A DNA stretch of 64,000 nt, taken from assembly GCA_965238045.1 (NCBI GenBank), contig CBDEGU010000012.1:868001-932000 (forward strand), in the 5' to 3' direction. The notes below the pieces were generated by a model. It was not told where the DNA came from and made no database searches. It saw only the letters and a list, made by a program, of their open reading frames with translations. The stretch comes from CBDEGU01 sp965238045. GTDB taxonomy: Bacteria > Acidobacteriota > Terriglobia > Bryobacterales > UBA6623. Positions 16,481 through 24,694 of the stretch are shown one piece after another (within the stretch, counting starts at the first letter, position 1; each line of letters begins with the position of its first letter). The position numbers were made by a program, and so were the translations under genes.

Positions 16481-17461
16481 ATGAGAACGAAGCACAAAGC
16501 CCCTGGGAAATCTCACCGGCAAGGTGTTGATCTGTTTCAGATCATAGCATTGTTCCCCGACGATGTGATAGCCGAACGGTGGTTTGAGGAAACCCTGTGG
16601 GGAGCAGAACGCTGTTGCGGCCACTGCGGGTCCGTTGCCACCAGTCAAACCCCCAAGCGAAAGCCCATGCCCTACTGGTGCAAGGACTGCCGCAGCTACT
16701 TCAGCGTGCGAACCGGCACGGCGATTGCTCGGTCCAACATCCCGTTACGCAAGTGGGCGGTCGCCATCTACCTCTGCCTTACGAGTCTGAAGAGCGTGTC
16801 CAGCATGAAGCTACACAGGGACATCAATGTATCACAGCCCACGGCATGGTTCATGCTGCATAGGATTCGTGAAGCGTGGGCACATGAACCTGAAGACTTG
16901 TTCGATGGCCCTGCCGAAGCGGATGAGTCGTTTTTTGGAGGACGGCGGGCGAACATGCCCAAGTCCAGGCGCAAGCAACTTGAAGGTCGCGGGGTGGCCG
17001 GCAAGGTGGCTGTCGCTGGAGTCAAGGATCGAACCTCCAATCAGGTTCGCGCAAGGGTAGTCGGGAACACTGATTCCGAGACGCTGCAAGGGTTTGTACG
17101 GGACAGCGTTAAATCCGGCGCGACCCTCTACACCGACGATGCCACGGCCTATAACGGGATGAAGGACTACGACCACGAATCGGTGAAGCACTCAGTATCC
17201 GAGTACGTGCGAGGGATGGCCCACACCAACGGGATCGAATCGTTTTGGTCGATGCTGAAGCGTGCCCACAAGGGAACCTTCCACAAGCTATCACCCAAAC
17301 ACCTGGATCGCTACGTGCGAGAGTTCGCGGGACGCCACAACATCCGCGAGCTAGGAACGCTTGCTCAAATGCGGGATACGGTTGCCCGCCTGGTCGGTCG
17401 CAACCTTCTCTACCGTGACCTTATCCGGGACAACGGACTGCCCTCTGGATCTCGGTCGTAG
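16481..17461 (+). CDS. IS1595-family transposase of E2 (ISXO2-like domain)
   Basis: The 326-aa protein has an N-terminal zinc ribbon (CCGHCGS...YWCKDCRSYF) and an ISXO2-type catalytic domain: GPAEADESFFGGRR, ATLYTDDATAYNGM, and AHTNGIESFWSMLKRAHKGT, whose Asn fits the DDNK pattern of IS1595 enzymes. I chose the ATG at 16481 because the upstream in-frame extension reads into the terminal repeat. TTGACA (16445-16450), inside the repeat, and GACAAT (16468-16473) are spaced 17 bp and would give a nearly leaderless mRNA. The transposase differs clearly from that of E1. Confidence 0.92.
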   Translation: MRTKHKAPGKSHRQGVDLFQIIALFPDDVIAERWFEETLWGAERCCGHCGSVATSQTPKRKPMPYWCKDCRSYFSVRTGTAIARSNIPLRKWAVAIYLCLTSLKSVSSMKLHRDINVSQPTAWFMLHRIREAWAHEPEDLFDGPAEADESFFGGRRANMPKSRRKQLEGRGVAGKVAVAGVKDRTSNQVRARVVGNTDSETLQGFVRDSVKSGATLYTDDATAYNGMKDYDHESVKHSVSEYVRGMAHTNGIESFWSMLKRAHKGTFHKLSPKHLDRYVREFAGRHNIRELGTLAQMRDTVARLVGRNLLYRDLIRDNGLPSGSRS

Positions 17462-17586
17462 GGGCCGCAACAGGGCGCGGGCCAACTTCTCGGGCGTGGC
17501 GCCCTCCAGGTCTCGTTTCGGGTCGAGCATGGCTCTCATCTACACTTCTCCTAGCCGGGGTTATGTGATAGACTCTGAGGTAAGTA

Positions 17587-17618
17587 GGGCGGCGACCTTT
17601 TGTAGGGAGCCGCCGCCC
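17587..17618 (+). other. GC-rich stem-loop in E2
   Basis: GGGCGGCG (17587-17594) pairs perfectly with CGCCGCCC (17611-17618) across a 16-nt loop. It lies about 125 bp after the transposase stop and 70 bp before the tRNA-like sequence. No T-run follows directly, so it is not an ordinary intrinsic terminator. Confidence 0.55.
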
Positions 17619-17690
17619 CGCCAGAAAGTTCCGAGGGCCGATCACCGTTTGTGTAGGCGATGCTCTCGGGGCTTTTGATGAGGGTCTGAC

Positions 17691-17765
17691 GCCGCGGTGG
17701 ACAAATGGCAAGTCGCTCGCCTAGCAAAGCTTGAGATGCCGGTTCGAATCCGGTCCGTGGCTCCA
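17691..17765 (+). ncRNA. tRNA-like sequence with encoded CCA, within IS1595 element E2
   Basis: GCCGCGG pairs over all 7 bp (one G-U) with CCGTGGC, followed by T and an encoded CCA. The T arm is GCCGG-TTCGAAT-CCGGT, and a 3-bp D stem (GAC/GTC) closes a GG-containing loop. The central region has the right length and a canonical-looking loop CTAGCAA (anticodon position AGC). However, the expected anticodon stem CTCGC/AGCTT does not pair. Only a bulged helix (CTC-GC with GC-TT-GAG) forms. It is therefore a tRNA mimic, a decayed tRNA or an atypical tRNA carried as IS cargo. Function is unknown, and an elongator role is unlikely. Confidence 0.65.
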
Positions 17766-17802
17766 GCCCTCACTACATTTATGGTACTTGGTATATGAGA
17801 TA

Positions 17803-17830
17803 TTGACAAGTTGTTAACTCGTGCTATGAA
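17803..17830 (+). promoter_or_regulatory. sigma70-type promoter for the E2 passenger gene
   Basis: TTGACA (17803-17808) and TATGAA (17825-17830) are 16 bp apart. They lie 33 bp upstream of the passenger ATG, which has a strong AAGGAGGT ribosome-binding site. Confidence 0.6.
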
Positions 17831-17863
17831 ACATGAGTATGGAATAACGAGAAGGAGGTAGGT

Positions 17864-18361
17864 ATGGAAGAGGTATCGCGGTTACAGGAGATCAGGGCGC
17901 GACTTGAGGCCAAGGTTGAGCGCTTGTCACGGCAGTACGGGGAAGCTAAAAAGCAGCACGAATCAGTTGTGACCGCCCTGGAACTATTGGCTGATCCATC
18001 CACAAAAGGTTTCAGGGAGAGCGAAATCAGAATCGAGATCGGCGAAGTTCAAGGCAAGACCCTGAAACAGGCGTTGCTCTATGTCGCGGAAAAGTGCGGC
18101 GGGACCTTGAAGGTAACGCCTGCCAGAAAGTTTCTGATTGACGCCGATGTTGTCCGAAATGGTCAATCTGGCTCGAACAGAATCAACACTGCATTGATGG
18201 AGATGGCCGAGTTCGAGCGCATCAGACGTGGTAAGTATCGCCTTGTTGACGAGTCCAAGTCGTCTGAGAAGAAGCCCCGGTTCAACTTTCGTGATGATAT
18301 TGATGAAATGGACGAGCAGTCGGAATACGAAAAAATCATGCGCAAAGAGTCCTCAACCTAG
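17864..18361 (+). CDS. IS1595 passenger gene: coiled-coil plus winged-helix-like protein
   Basis: The 165-aa product begins with an amphipathic coiled coil (residues about 1-45, EVSRLQEIRARLEAKVERLS). A segment that looks like a winged helix follows (residues about 62-130: KTLKQALLYVAEKCGG, INTALMEMAEFERIRRGKYR). The ending F-x-R-I-R-R-G-K-Y-R-L resembles the wing of HARE-HTH and similar DNA-binding modules, and the tail is acidic. It has its own promoter and an excellent AAGGAGG site and lies wholly inside E2. A role in target choice, regulation or host interaction is inference. Confidence 0.65.
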   Translation: MEEVSRLQEIRARLEAKVERLSRQYGEAKKQHESVVTALELLADPSTKGFRESEIRIEIGEVQGKTLKQALLYVAEKCGGTLKVTPARKFLIDADVVRNGQSGSNRINTALMEMAEFERIRRGKYRLVDESKSSEKKPRFNFRDDIDEMDEQSEYEKIMRKESST

Positions 18362-18433
18362 GCTACTAGGTCTCAGTATAGTAGTGTCTCGTGGCATTTG
18401 TTGTCAAGTAGGCTTTATAATCCCCTTTCGTTG

Positions 18434-19274
18434 TCCGCGATGCGGGCATGACAAAACCTGGGCGGTGCGCACGGTGCTGCTGCAGTGTGCAAGCTGCGGG
18501 CATCAAGCTTCGGCGACAGCAGGCACAATCTTTCAAGACACCCGCAAGCCGCTCCAGAGTTGGTTTCGAGCAATGTGGTGGCTCACCAGCCAGAAGAACG
18601 GGGCGAGTGCATTGGGATTGCAGCGGGTGTTGGGCCTGGGCAGCTACAAGACGGCCTGGACTTGGTTGCACAAGCTTCGGCGCGCTATGGTGCGGCCCGG
18701 ACGTGATCGCCTCAGCGGGCGCGTTGAGGTTGACGAGACTTACTTAGGAGCCCTGGAGGAGGGCGTGCGGGGCCGCCAAACCGACGCGAAAGCGCTGATT
18801 GTAGTAGCGGCCGAGGAAGATGGCGCCGGCATCGGACGAGTTCGGATGCGCACGATTCCGAACGCCTCTGGGGACAGCTTGATGGCCTTCGTCGGCGAGT
18901 CGGTCGAACCCGGCAGCGTGGTCCACACGGACGGCTGGCTGGGATACGAGCCACTCGAAAGCGACGGCTATCGCCACGAGGTGAGCTACCTGGACGGGCA
19001 ACCGGCACGAGCCTCTCAACTGCTCCCCCGCGTGCATCGCGTGGTGTCGTTACTGAAGCGTTGGATACTGGGTACGCATCAAGGAGCCGTCAGCCACGAG
19101 CATCTCGACTACTACCTCGACGAATTCACCTTCCGCTTCAACCGCCGCAAGTCCAGAAGCCGAGGCAAGCTCTTCTACCGCCTGGTTCAGCAGGCCGTCG
19201 CCGTCCAACCGGCGCCCTACAAGTCGCTGGTCGGAGGCACCGCAACACGCGCTACGGACAACCACAACATGTAG
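18434..19274 (+). pseudogene. IS1595 (E1) transposase, 3' part
   Basis: The frame resumes after E2's target duplication with CPRCGHDKTWAVRTVLLQCA (zinc ribbon). It includes RVEVDETYLGALEEG and VVHTDGWLGYEPLES of the ISXO2 domain and ends TRATDNHNM. Together with 16320-16426 it would make the 315-aa enzyme present in E4, so the copy is inactivated only by insertion. Confidence 0.9.
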
Positions 19275-19321
19275 GGGCCATTTCAAAATACCTGAGTCAA
19301 GTGAATACCCATCACATGTCA

Positions 19322-20587
19322 ATGATGCCGGGCGTCATCACCAGTCACGCACTTAAGCGTTTCATCAATATCGCGCCGGAGGACCGTTCCCCCCGTAGTT
19401 TGACGCTGAAGCTCCTCGAGCGGCCACACCTTTGCGAAAAGATTCGGTCGCTAATTCCAGATCTAGATCTTGCACACCTCGTCACCTATACCATGACGTT
19501 GCAGGAGCGGGATCTGGCGCTTCGTCTGGGCATTCCACTCTACGGCTCGGACCCTTCACTGTTTTACCTCGGTGGGAAGAGCGGAGGGCGGGAGGTTTTC
19601 GCTCGAGCGGGTGTGTCATTTCCCATTGGCTTCGAAAACCTGCGTTCAATCGATGAATTGAAAACGAAACTCGCCGAGATGCGACAAGAGAAACCGTCAA
19701 TACAGAAAGCGATGGTTAAGCTAAACGACGGTATTTCCGGTGAGGGCAACGCAGTCGTCGATCTGGAGGGATTGCCGGATCCCGATGATGCGAGAAATGC
19801 CGATGCTATGCAAGAACGCCTTGAATCGATGGTCTACGAGCTCTCTTCCGCGGACCTGGATATGTTTGCCGCTGGCTTTGAGGAAATGGGGGGGATCGTG
19901 GAAGAAAGGATCGAAGGCCGTGAATTCCTGAGTCCCAGTGTTCAGATGCGAATCTCTCCACTGGGGGATGTGGAGATTCTGTCCACGCACGATCAACTCC
20001 TCGGAGGACCGACCGGAGGCAGCTTTCTCGGAAGCCGATTCCCGGCCAATCCCGAGTACGGCCCGCTCATCGCAAGTGAAGCCAATAAGATTGGGGAACG
20101 GCTCGCCGATCTCGGGGCCCTCGGTCGTTTTGCCGTCGACTTCGTCGTAGTGCGTGGGGACGATGACAACTGGCAGTCTTATGCGATTGAGATCAACTTA
20201 CGGATGGGCGGTACGACCCATCCGTTTCAAATCCTCCAGTTCCTCACCGAAGGACAATTCTATCCGGAGGAAGGCAAGTTCCGAGCACCCAGCGGGAAAG
20301 AGAAGTTTTACGTCGCGAGCGACCACTTAGAATCTACGCTGTACCGTGCCTTCGCCCCAAATGATCTTGTTGACATTAGTATCCGCAACGGATTGCATTT
20401 CGGCCAGGCCAAACAGACTGGTGTCTTGCTCCACATGCTGCCTACGGTCGGAGAGAACGGACGTTTCGGTGTTGTCGCAGTCGGTGACTCCCCCGAAATG
20501 GCAGAGGAACTCTACGAACGCGTTCAGTCCGTGATAAAGCAAGAAGCAGAACAAGTGACTACAGCACCAAAATTACTCCTCGTGTGA
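19322..20587 (+). pseudogene. PGM1-like ATP-grasp peptide ligase, fragment 3 (main part)
   Basis: The frame continues MMPGVITSHALKRF directly after the duplicated ACATGTCA. Sequence of the pheganomycin PGM1-type ATP-grasp family follows: PRSLTLKLLERPHLCEKIRS, TMTLQERDLALRLGIPLYGS, the nucleotide-binding AMVKLNDGISGEGNAVV loop and the metal-binding WQSYAIEINLRMGGTTHPFQ. PGM1 relatives join amino acids or peptides through an acyl-phosphate. Fragments 1+2+3 (40+272+1266 nt, duplications counted once) give 1578 nt, exactly 526 codons in one frame. The gene was thus intact until the insertions. Fragment 3 alone lacks the N-terminal domain. Confidence 0.88.
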
Positions 20588-20607
20588 AACACTTGACCCG
20601 AGACCCG

Positions 20608-20745
20608 AAAACTGAACCAGTCGTAAGTTGAGGATTCGAGGGCTGAGGTGGTTCTCTGGAACCGAGAGCAGGAGGACCACAGATGCCGAGAAAGCGCTAC
20701 ACCGAAGAGCAAATCGTCGCCGCACTACGGCAAGCCGAAGCGGGC
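20608..20745 (+). mobile_element. IS3-family left-end remnant with start of orfA
   Basis: After a TGAACCAGTCGTAAGTTGAG-like terminus, an ATG at 20683 opens MPRKRYTEEQIVAALRQAEA followed by G, the invariant start of IS3 OrfA. At about 20745 the IS3 sequence stops, and the frame runs on into unrelated DNA up to 20937. Nothing of orfB is present. Confidence 0.8.
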
Positions 20746-20946
20746 ATGCTTGCTCTTTTCCCAGCGCTTCCTGTGGGTTTGGAAACATTGGGCCCGAAGG
20801 GTGAACCGGGTGAACCAACAAAAATGAATCCGACACCCGTTAACATCACATGCACCGCGAACCTCGGATCGTCGATTGCAGGCCGCGCGCCTTTGGTTTG
20901 GAAGAGACTGTCTCCCATCGACTTGCACATTGACTAGGAGATTGTG

Positions 20947-22998
20947 ATGACATTAAACAGCAAAACTGAGCCGCACAGGCGACAATCGATATTTAGGGCG
21001 CTCCAAAGCCAGGTTGTCGTCATGCTGCTGGTTCTTATGCTGGTTGGAATCGCGGCTCTGGTGTGGAATCTCTCAAGGTTGTCCTCAGAACTGGTGAGCT
21101 CTTCAACCCTGAGGGATGCAAAGCGCTACAGCCAAGCCTTGAAGGAGTTTCGTGCCGTTTATACGTCAGAAGTGGTTTCCCGGTTGGGTACAAAGGGTAT
21201 TGAGGTTACCCATGACTATTCCAAAAGAGAAGGCGCTATTCCCTTACCGGCCACCTTAACGAAAATACTCGCCGCCGAAATCGGGAAGCACGAGAAGGGT
21301 GCCTGGGTGCGTTTGTACAGTGACTATCCGTTTCCATGGCGGAAAGCCGGTGGGCCCAAGGACGATTTCGAAAGAGAGGCTCTCCGTTTTTTGCGAGAGA
21401 ATCCGGAGGAAGCATTTGTAAGTTTTGAGCAAATTGCTGGTCGTTCCTCGCTTCGATACGCAACAGCAGACCTCATGCGCCCAGCCTGCGTTGAGTGTCA
21501 TAACAGCCATCCAGATAGCCCCAAAACCGATTGGCAGATCGGTGATGTCAGGGGCGTACTTGAGATCGTGCGTCCTCTTGCCAGTGTTCGGGAATATCAG
21601 ACTGGATTTCGCGGAACGCTTGCTGCTATGGGATCCGTCATCATGTTCTCCCTGAGTGGGATTGGGATCGCGCTGGTCAGGTTGCGGAGAAACGCTAAAG
21701 CGCTTCAAAAAGCCAATGACCAATTGGAACAGCGAGTGGCAGAGCGAACTGCTGACCTTTCCAAGTCCAATGAGGAACTCGAAAAGGTCAACGGGGTTAT
21801 TCGCGGGCACAACGATCGCATGGGGCAAGAGCTCGATCTCGGCCGTGAAATCCAGATGAGCATGGTTCCCTTGATATTTCCCCCGTTCCCTGAACATGAC
21901 GAATTCTCGATCTACGCGAAGCTCAATCCTGCTCGGGAAGTCGGCGGAGACTTTTACGACTTTTACTTCCTGGATGAGCGACGGTTGCTTGTCTGCATTG
22001 GTGACGTTTCTAACAAGGGAGTTCCTGCTGCACTCTTCATGGCTGTAGCGAAGACGGTAATCAAATCCCAGGCCGCGTCCGAGCAGTCGGTGGCGAACAT
22101 CCTGACACAGGTCAATGCCGAACTTAGCCAATCCAACAGCAGTTCCATGTTCGTGACCATTTTTATCGGCATTCTGGACATACAAACAGGTGAACTCGTC
22201 TACAGCAACGGAGGACATAATCCACCGTTACTGCGCCGGGAAGATGCTTCGATCGAGCGTCTTTCGAAAGTCCACGGACCAATAGTCGGGGCAAGGGAGG
22301 GCCTCGTTTACGGGGAGTCCCGCCTTCGCATGAGACCGAACGATCTTCTGCTTCTCTATACAGACGGTGTAACCGAAGCAACGAACGCTCAGGGAGAACT
22401 CTTTGCGGAACACCGCCTGGAAAATGTCTTGAGTAATTCCAACTCGAACATGGCTCGAGCGTCCGTGGATTTGGTTACCGCGAGAGTGGAGCAGTTTGAA
22501 AAAGAGGTCGAGCAATCCGACGACATAACCGTGCTTGCCCTGCATTTCGTTGGGGCCGGCAGCGACGGCAAAGCGGCACCGGAGGTATTCAGGATTCGTA
22601 GTAACTTTGACGACATGTCGATTGCCGACGACAAACTGGACGCCGTTGCGGAACGACACGAAATCCCGGCCGACATTGTCTCCAAATTCAAGATCATTCT
22701 TGATGAGCTGCTTAGCAACATAATTTCCTATGCGTATGCGGATGACAAAGACCACGAGATCGAGCTTTGGATGGAAGTCGCAGATCGCAGGTTTCTCCTC
22801 ACGATCACCGATGACGGAATCCCCTTCAACCCATTGACACCAGAGACTCCCTATACGAATACGCCGATCGAGGAGCGCGAACTCGGAGGGTTGGGGATTC
22901 ACCTGGTAAGAACGCTCGCTGATGAGGCAACCTACCAGCGTCAGGCGGACAAGAACGTCCTAACCCTGGTGAAGGAATTTGCACCTTCGGGGGGGTGA
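20947..22998 (+). CDS. heme-type sensor, SpoIIE phosphatase and RsbW-like ATPase fusion protein
   Basis: The 683-aa protein starts at an ATG with AGGAG 7 nt upstream. A first membrane helix (about 22-45) precedes a periplasmic DUF3365/Tll0287-like sensor with a C181-x-x-C-H heme-c motif (PACVECHNSHP). A second helix (about 220-245), a coiled coil (LEQRVAERTADLSKSNEELE) and the PP2C/SpoIIE domain follow (EVGGDFYDFY, IGDVSNKGVPAALF, YTDGVTEATN, QSDDITVLAL). The C-terminal HATPase_c_2 domain has ILDELLSNIISYAYAD, DDGIPFNP and GGLGIHLVRTLAD. It should dephosphorylate, and possibly rephosphorylate, the STAS protein at 14027 in response to a redox or ligand signal. Confidence 0.9.
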   Translation: MTLNSKTEPHRRQSIFRALQSQVVVMLLVLMLVGIAALVWNLSRLSSELVSSSTLRDAKRYSQALKEFRAVYTSEVVSRLGTKGIEVTHDYSKREGAIPLPATLTKILAAEIGKHEKGAWVRLYSDYPFPWRKAGGPKDDFEREALRFLRENPEEAFVSFEQIAGRSSLRYATADLMRPACVECHNSHPDSPKTDWQIGDVRGVLEIVRPLASVREYQTGFRGTLAAMGSVIMFSLSGIGIALVRLRRNAKALQKANDQLEQRVAERTADLSKSNEELEKVNGVIRGHNDRMGQELDLGREIQMSMVPLIFPPFPEHDEFSIYAKLNPAREVGGDFYDFYFLDERRLLVCIGDVSNKGVPAALFMAVAKTVIKSQAASEQSVANILTQVNAELSQSNSSSMFVTIFIGILDIQTGELVYSNGGHNPPLLRREDASIERLSKVHGPIVGAREGLVYGESRLRMRPNDLLLLYTDGVTEATNAQGELFAEHRLENVLSNSNSNMARASVDLVTARVEQFEKEVEQSDDITVLALHFVGAGSDGKAAPEVFRIRSNFDDMSIADDKLDAVAERHEIPADIVSKFKIILDELLSNIISYAYADDKDHEIELWMEVADRRFLLTITDDGIPFNPLTPETPYTNTPIEERELGGLGIHLVRTLADEATYQRQADKNVLTLVKEFAPSGG

Positions 22999-23033
22999 CT
23001 TCCGACAGATAAGCGACTCGAACGCACCTTTGC

Positions 23034-23303
23034 TCAGTTTGCGACGTGACGACCGCCGCGGCGAACCTCGTCCACGGTGAGTCCGCGCGGGCCCCAGGCT
23101 TCATGCCGAAAGAACAGGCGGGGGCGGCTGGAGTAAATCGACCGGGCCGCGAGCGGACGGGACCCAGCCAACGCCACCGCGGGAATCGCCGCCGCGACCA
23201 TCAAGTCTCTGCGAGTGAAACCCACAAGACCAGTCTGCCTGTCGGAACCGGTTTGGAGAGGATTTCGTTGGACGCTCGTCAGACACTCGTGGCGCGGCCC
23301 CAC
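23034..23303 (-). pseudogene. 5' fragment of a Tat-exported protein gene
   Basis: The peptide carries a twin-arginine signal, FTRRDLMVAAAIPAVALAGS. The mature start RPRLFFRHEAWGPRGLTVDE resembles secreted Acidobacterial proteins beginning R-P-R-L-x-F-R-x-x-A-W-G. The frame stops after about 25 mature residues (RRGGRHVAN), far short of any such protein. It is therefore a truncated gene, and nothing downstream on the strand continues it. Confidence 0.5.
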
Positions 23304-23373
23304 CTCTACCGCGGGCTGCTAGGGGACGGCCTGGATTGGACTGACTGGGGGCGTCTTGGCCCCCGATTCTTTC

Positions 23374-23455
23374 GGCACTAATTCTTTCGACACCGATTCT
23401 TTCGACACCGATTCTTTCGACACGGATTCCGTCGACACGGATTCTTTCGAGATGG
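23374..23455 (-). repeat. 15-bp tandem repeats coding a KESVS-type tail
   Basis: Five imperfect copies of CGACACCGATTCTTT occur. On the minus strand they lie in an open frame that begins after the DUF481 stop: AGQIERELARWEKLGAI, then repeated SKESV units and PKESGAKTPPVSPIQAVP. The frame has no start of its own, so it looks like the tail of a lost protein that abuts the DUF481 gene. Confidence 0.65.
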
Positions 23456-23510
23456 CGCCCAGCTTTTCCCAGCGAGCGAGTTCGCGCTCGATCTGACCGG
23501 CCAGCGGCGG

Positions 23511-24572
23511 CTAGAACGCGTAACCCAGAGCACTGACCACGCCGTAGTCGTTCCGCCGAACAGCGAGCGGCGGGGCGCTGTCAAAGCGTTCGAAGAGCGT
23601 CAAGCTCCAGGTCAGCCTCTTGAGCAGGGCGATCCTCGCCGTGCTGTCGAACTCTACCCGGTAACGGCCGGATTGACTCAGATTCGGCAGAACGGCCATC
23701 TTCGTCGTAATCTGAACGCCGTCGGAGACGGTCGTTCGAAGATCGAATCCGGCCAGAATTTCGGCGCTATTGGTGTGCTCGGGCGGCGGGCGGGCGGGGT
23801 CGTCTTGAAACTGCTCGTTGATGAAAACGAAGCCTCCCAGGAAAGAGAACTCGGTATGCGGGTTGTCCTTGAGCTTGTAGCCGAATCCTCCTCCGGCGCG
23901 GCTGCGCAAATTCAGCCGCTGGCGATCGCTGCGTTCCAGCGCGGCCAGCGCGAAGCCGAACTTGCGTTTGCCAAGAAACCGGTCATAGCGCCCTTGGGCG
24001 GTCTGGCGGCTGGTGGGCGGCGCATCGTCTTGCCGGCTAAAGAGCGACGTAGCCGTGCCCGATAGTTTGTATTTTTCCCTGCGGTAGGAACCATCGATTC
24101 CAACCGACGATTGAGTGAGTTGCGAGTTGCCGCGCGTCAAGCTAAAACCAGCATCCACCGATCCATCAAGGATGTCCCAGAAGCCGGGCGTCTGGCCGCC
24201 ATGGTAGGGCCTGATCCGAACCACCTCGGAGCGCTTTACCGGCAGAACCTCGTCGCCGGTGACGATCTGCATTCCGGATGCAGCGCCTGTGAGAGTCCCT
24301 CTATAGAGAGCGCCCGCCGCGGCTTCCATCTCGACCTTGCCAGTGGTGACGAGCTGTTGCACTTGCTTCCAGTCGATTTCGATCGTGCCGGCGTAACTCG
24401 TCTCGAATGAGAGCTTGCCGTCGTTGAGGCCCTTGAGCGCTCCCGTAATCCGGTCCCCGTTTTTCAAGACCACCGTATCGGCTCGGCCGGCGGCGCTGAA
24501 GAACAAGGCCAGCAGAGAGACCAGCAGTAAGCTCGGGAATCGCGGCGACGGACAAGAAAAACTATTCATCAT
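23511..24572 (-). CDS. DUF481 outer-membrane beta-barrel protein (YdiY-like)
   Basis: A signal peptide (PSLLLVSLLALFFSAAGRA) is followed by a soluble part, ADTVVLKNGDRITGALKGLN and GTIEIDWKQVQQL, of the kind often found before DUF481. The DUF481 barrel then runs from about residue 140 to the end: WDILDGSVDAGFSLTRGNSQ, alternating strands and a terminal aromatic SALGYAF. Members are salt- or stress-induced outer-membrane proteins of unknown transport role. Two adjacent Met codons (24572, 24569) are both acceptable starts. Confidence 0.85.
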   Translation of the reverse strand: MMNSFSCPSPRFPSLLLVSLLALFFSAAGRADTVVLKNGDRITGALKGLNDGKLSFETSYAGTIEIDWKQVQQLVTTGKVEMEAAAGALYRGTLTGAASGMQIVTGDEVLPVKRSEVVRIRPYHGGQTPGFWDILDGSVDAGFSLTRGNSQLTQSSVGIDGSYRREKYKLSGTATSLFSRQDDAPPTSRQTAQGRYDRFLGKRKFGFALAALERSDRQRLNLRSRAGGGFGYKLKDNPHTEFSFLGGFVFINEQFQDDPARPPPEHTNSAEILAGFDLRTTVSDGVQITTKMAVLPNLSQSGRYRVEFDSTARIALLKRLTWSLTLFERFDSAPPLAVRRNDYGVVSALGYAF

Positions 24573-24694
24573 TTCAGGTACTCCGGGAGGATCAAGAAAC
24601 CACGACATTTCCATTGCGGACGAGCGTTCGGGACGGCGGCGGCTTCGTTTTGCTCAGTGTACGGTGCGGCCAACGGCCCGCGGACCACGGCCCG

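Larger units (their letters stand above)
16427..18425 (+). mobile_element. IS1595-family element E2, nested, with tRNA-like sequence and passenger gene
   Basis: Perfect 24-bp inverted ends (outermost GGGGATTATAAAGCC, inner CTACTTGACA) bound 1999 bp. The 8-bp duplication TTTCGTTG lies at 16419-16426 and 18426-18433. It is longer than a minimal IS because it carries about 960 bp beyond the transposase. That extra DNA holds a GC-rich stem-loop, a tRNA-like sequence, a promoter and a 165-codon gene. The boundaries are unambiguous, so all of this is cargo of the element. Confidence 0.93.
16270..19313 (+). mobile_element. IS1595-family element E1 (contains nested element E2)
   Basis: The ends GATGGGTATTTACTTGACTC and the inverse of GATGGGTATTCACTTGACTC delimit the element, and ACATGTCA is the 8-bp target duplication. 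Without E2 and E2's own duplication it is 1037 bp, exactly the length of E3 and E4. Its transposase gene is cut by E2 after 107 nt. It interrupts the ATP-grasp gene. Confidence 0.93.

Noticed and set aside
17691..17765. Functional tRNA-Ala (AGC)
   Set aside because: The anticodon stem CTCGC/AGCTT does not pair, and an A34 alanine tRNA would be abnormal in bacteria. I kept it only as tRNA-like.
20746..20937. Continuation of the IS3 OrfA frame as a real 84-aa protein
   Set aside because: Only the first 21 residues are OrfA. The rest is unrelated sequence read by chance until a stop just before the SpoIIE gene.
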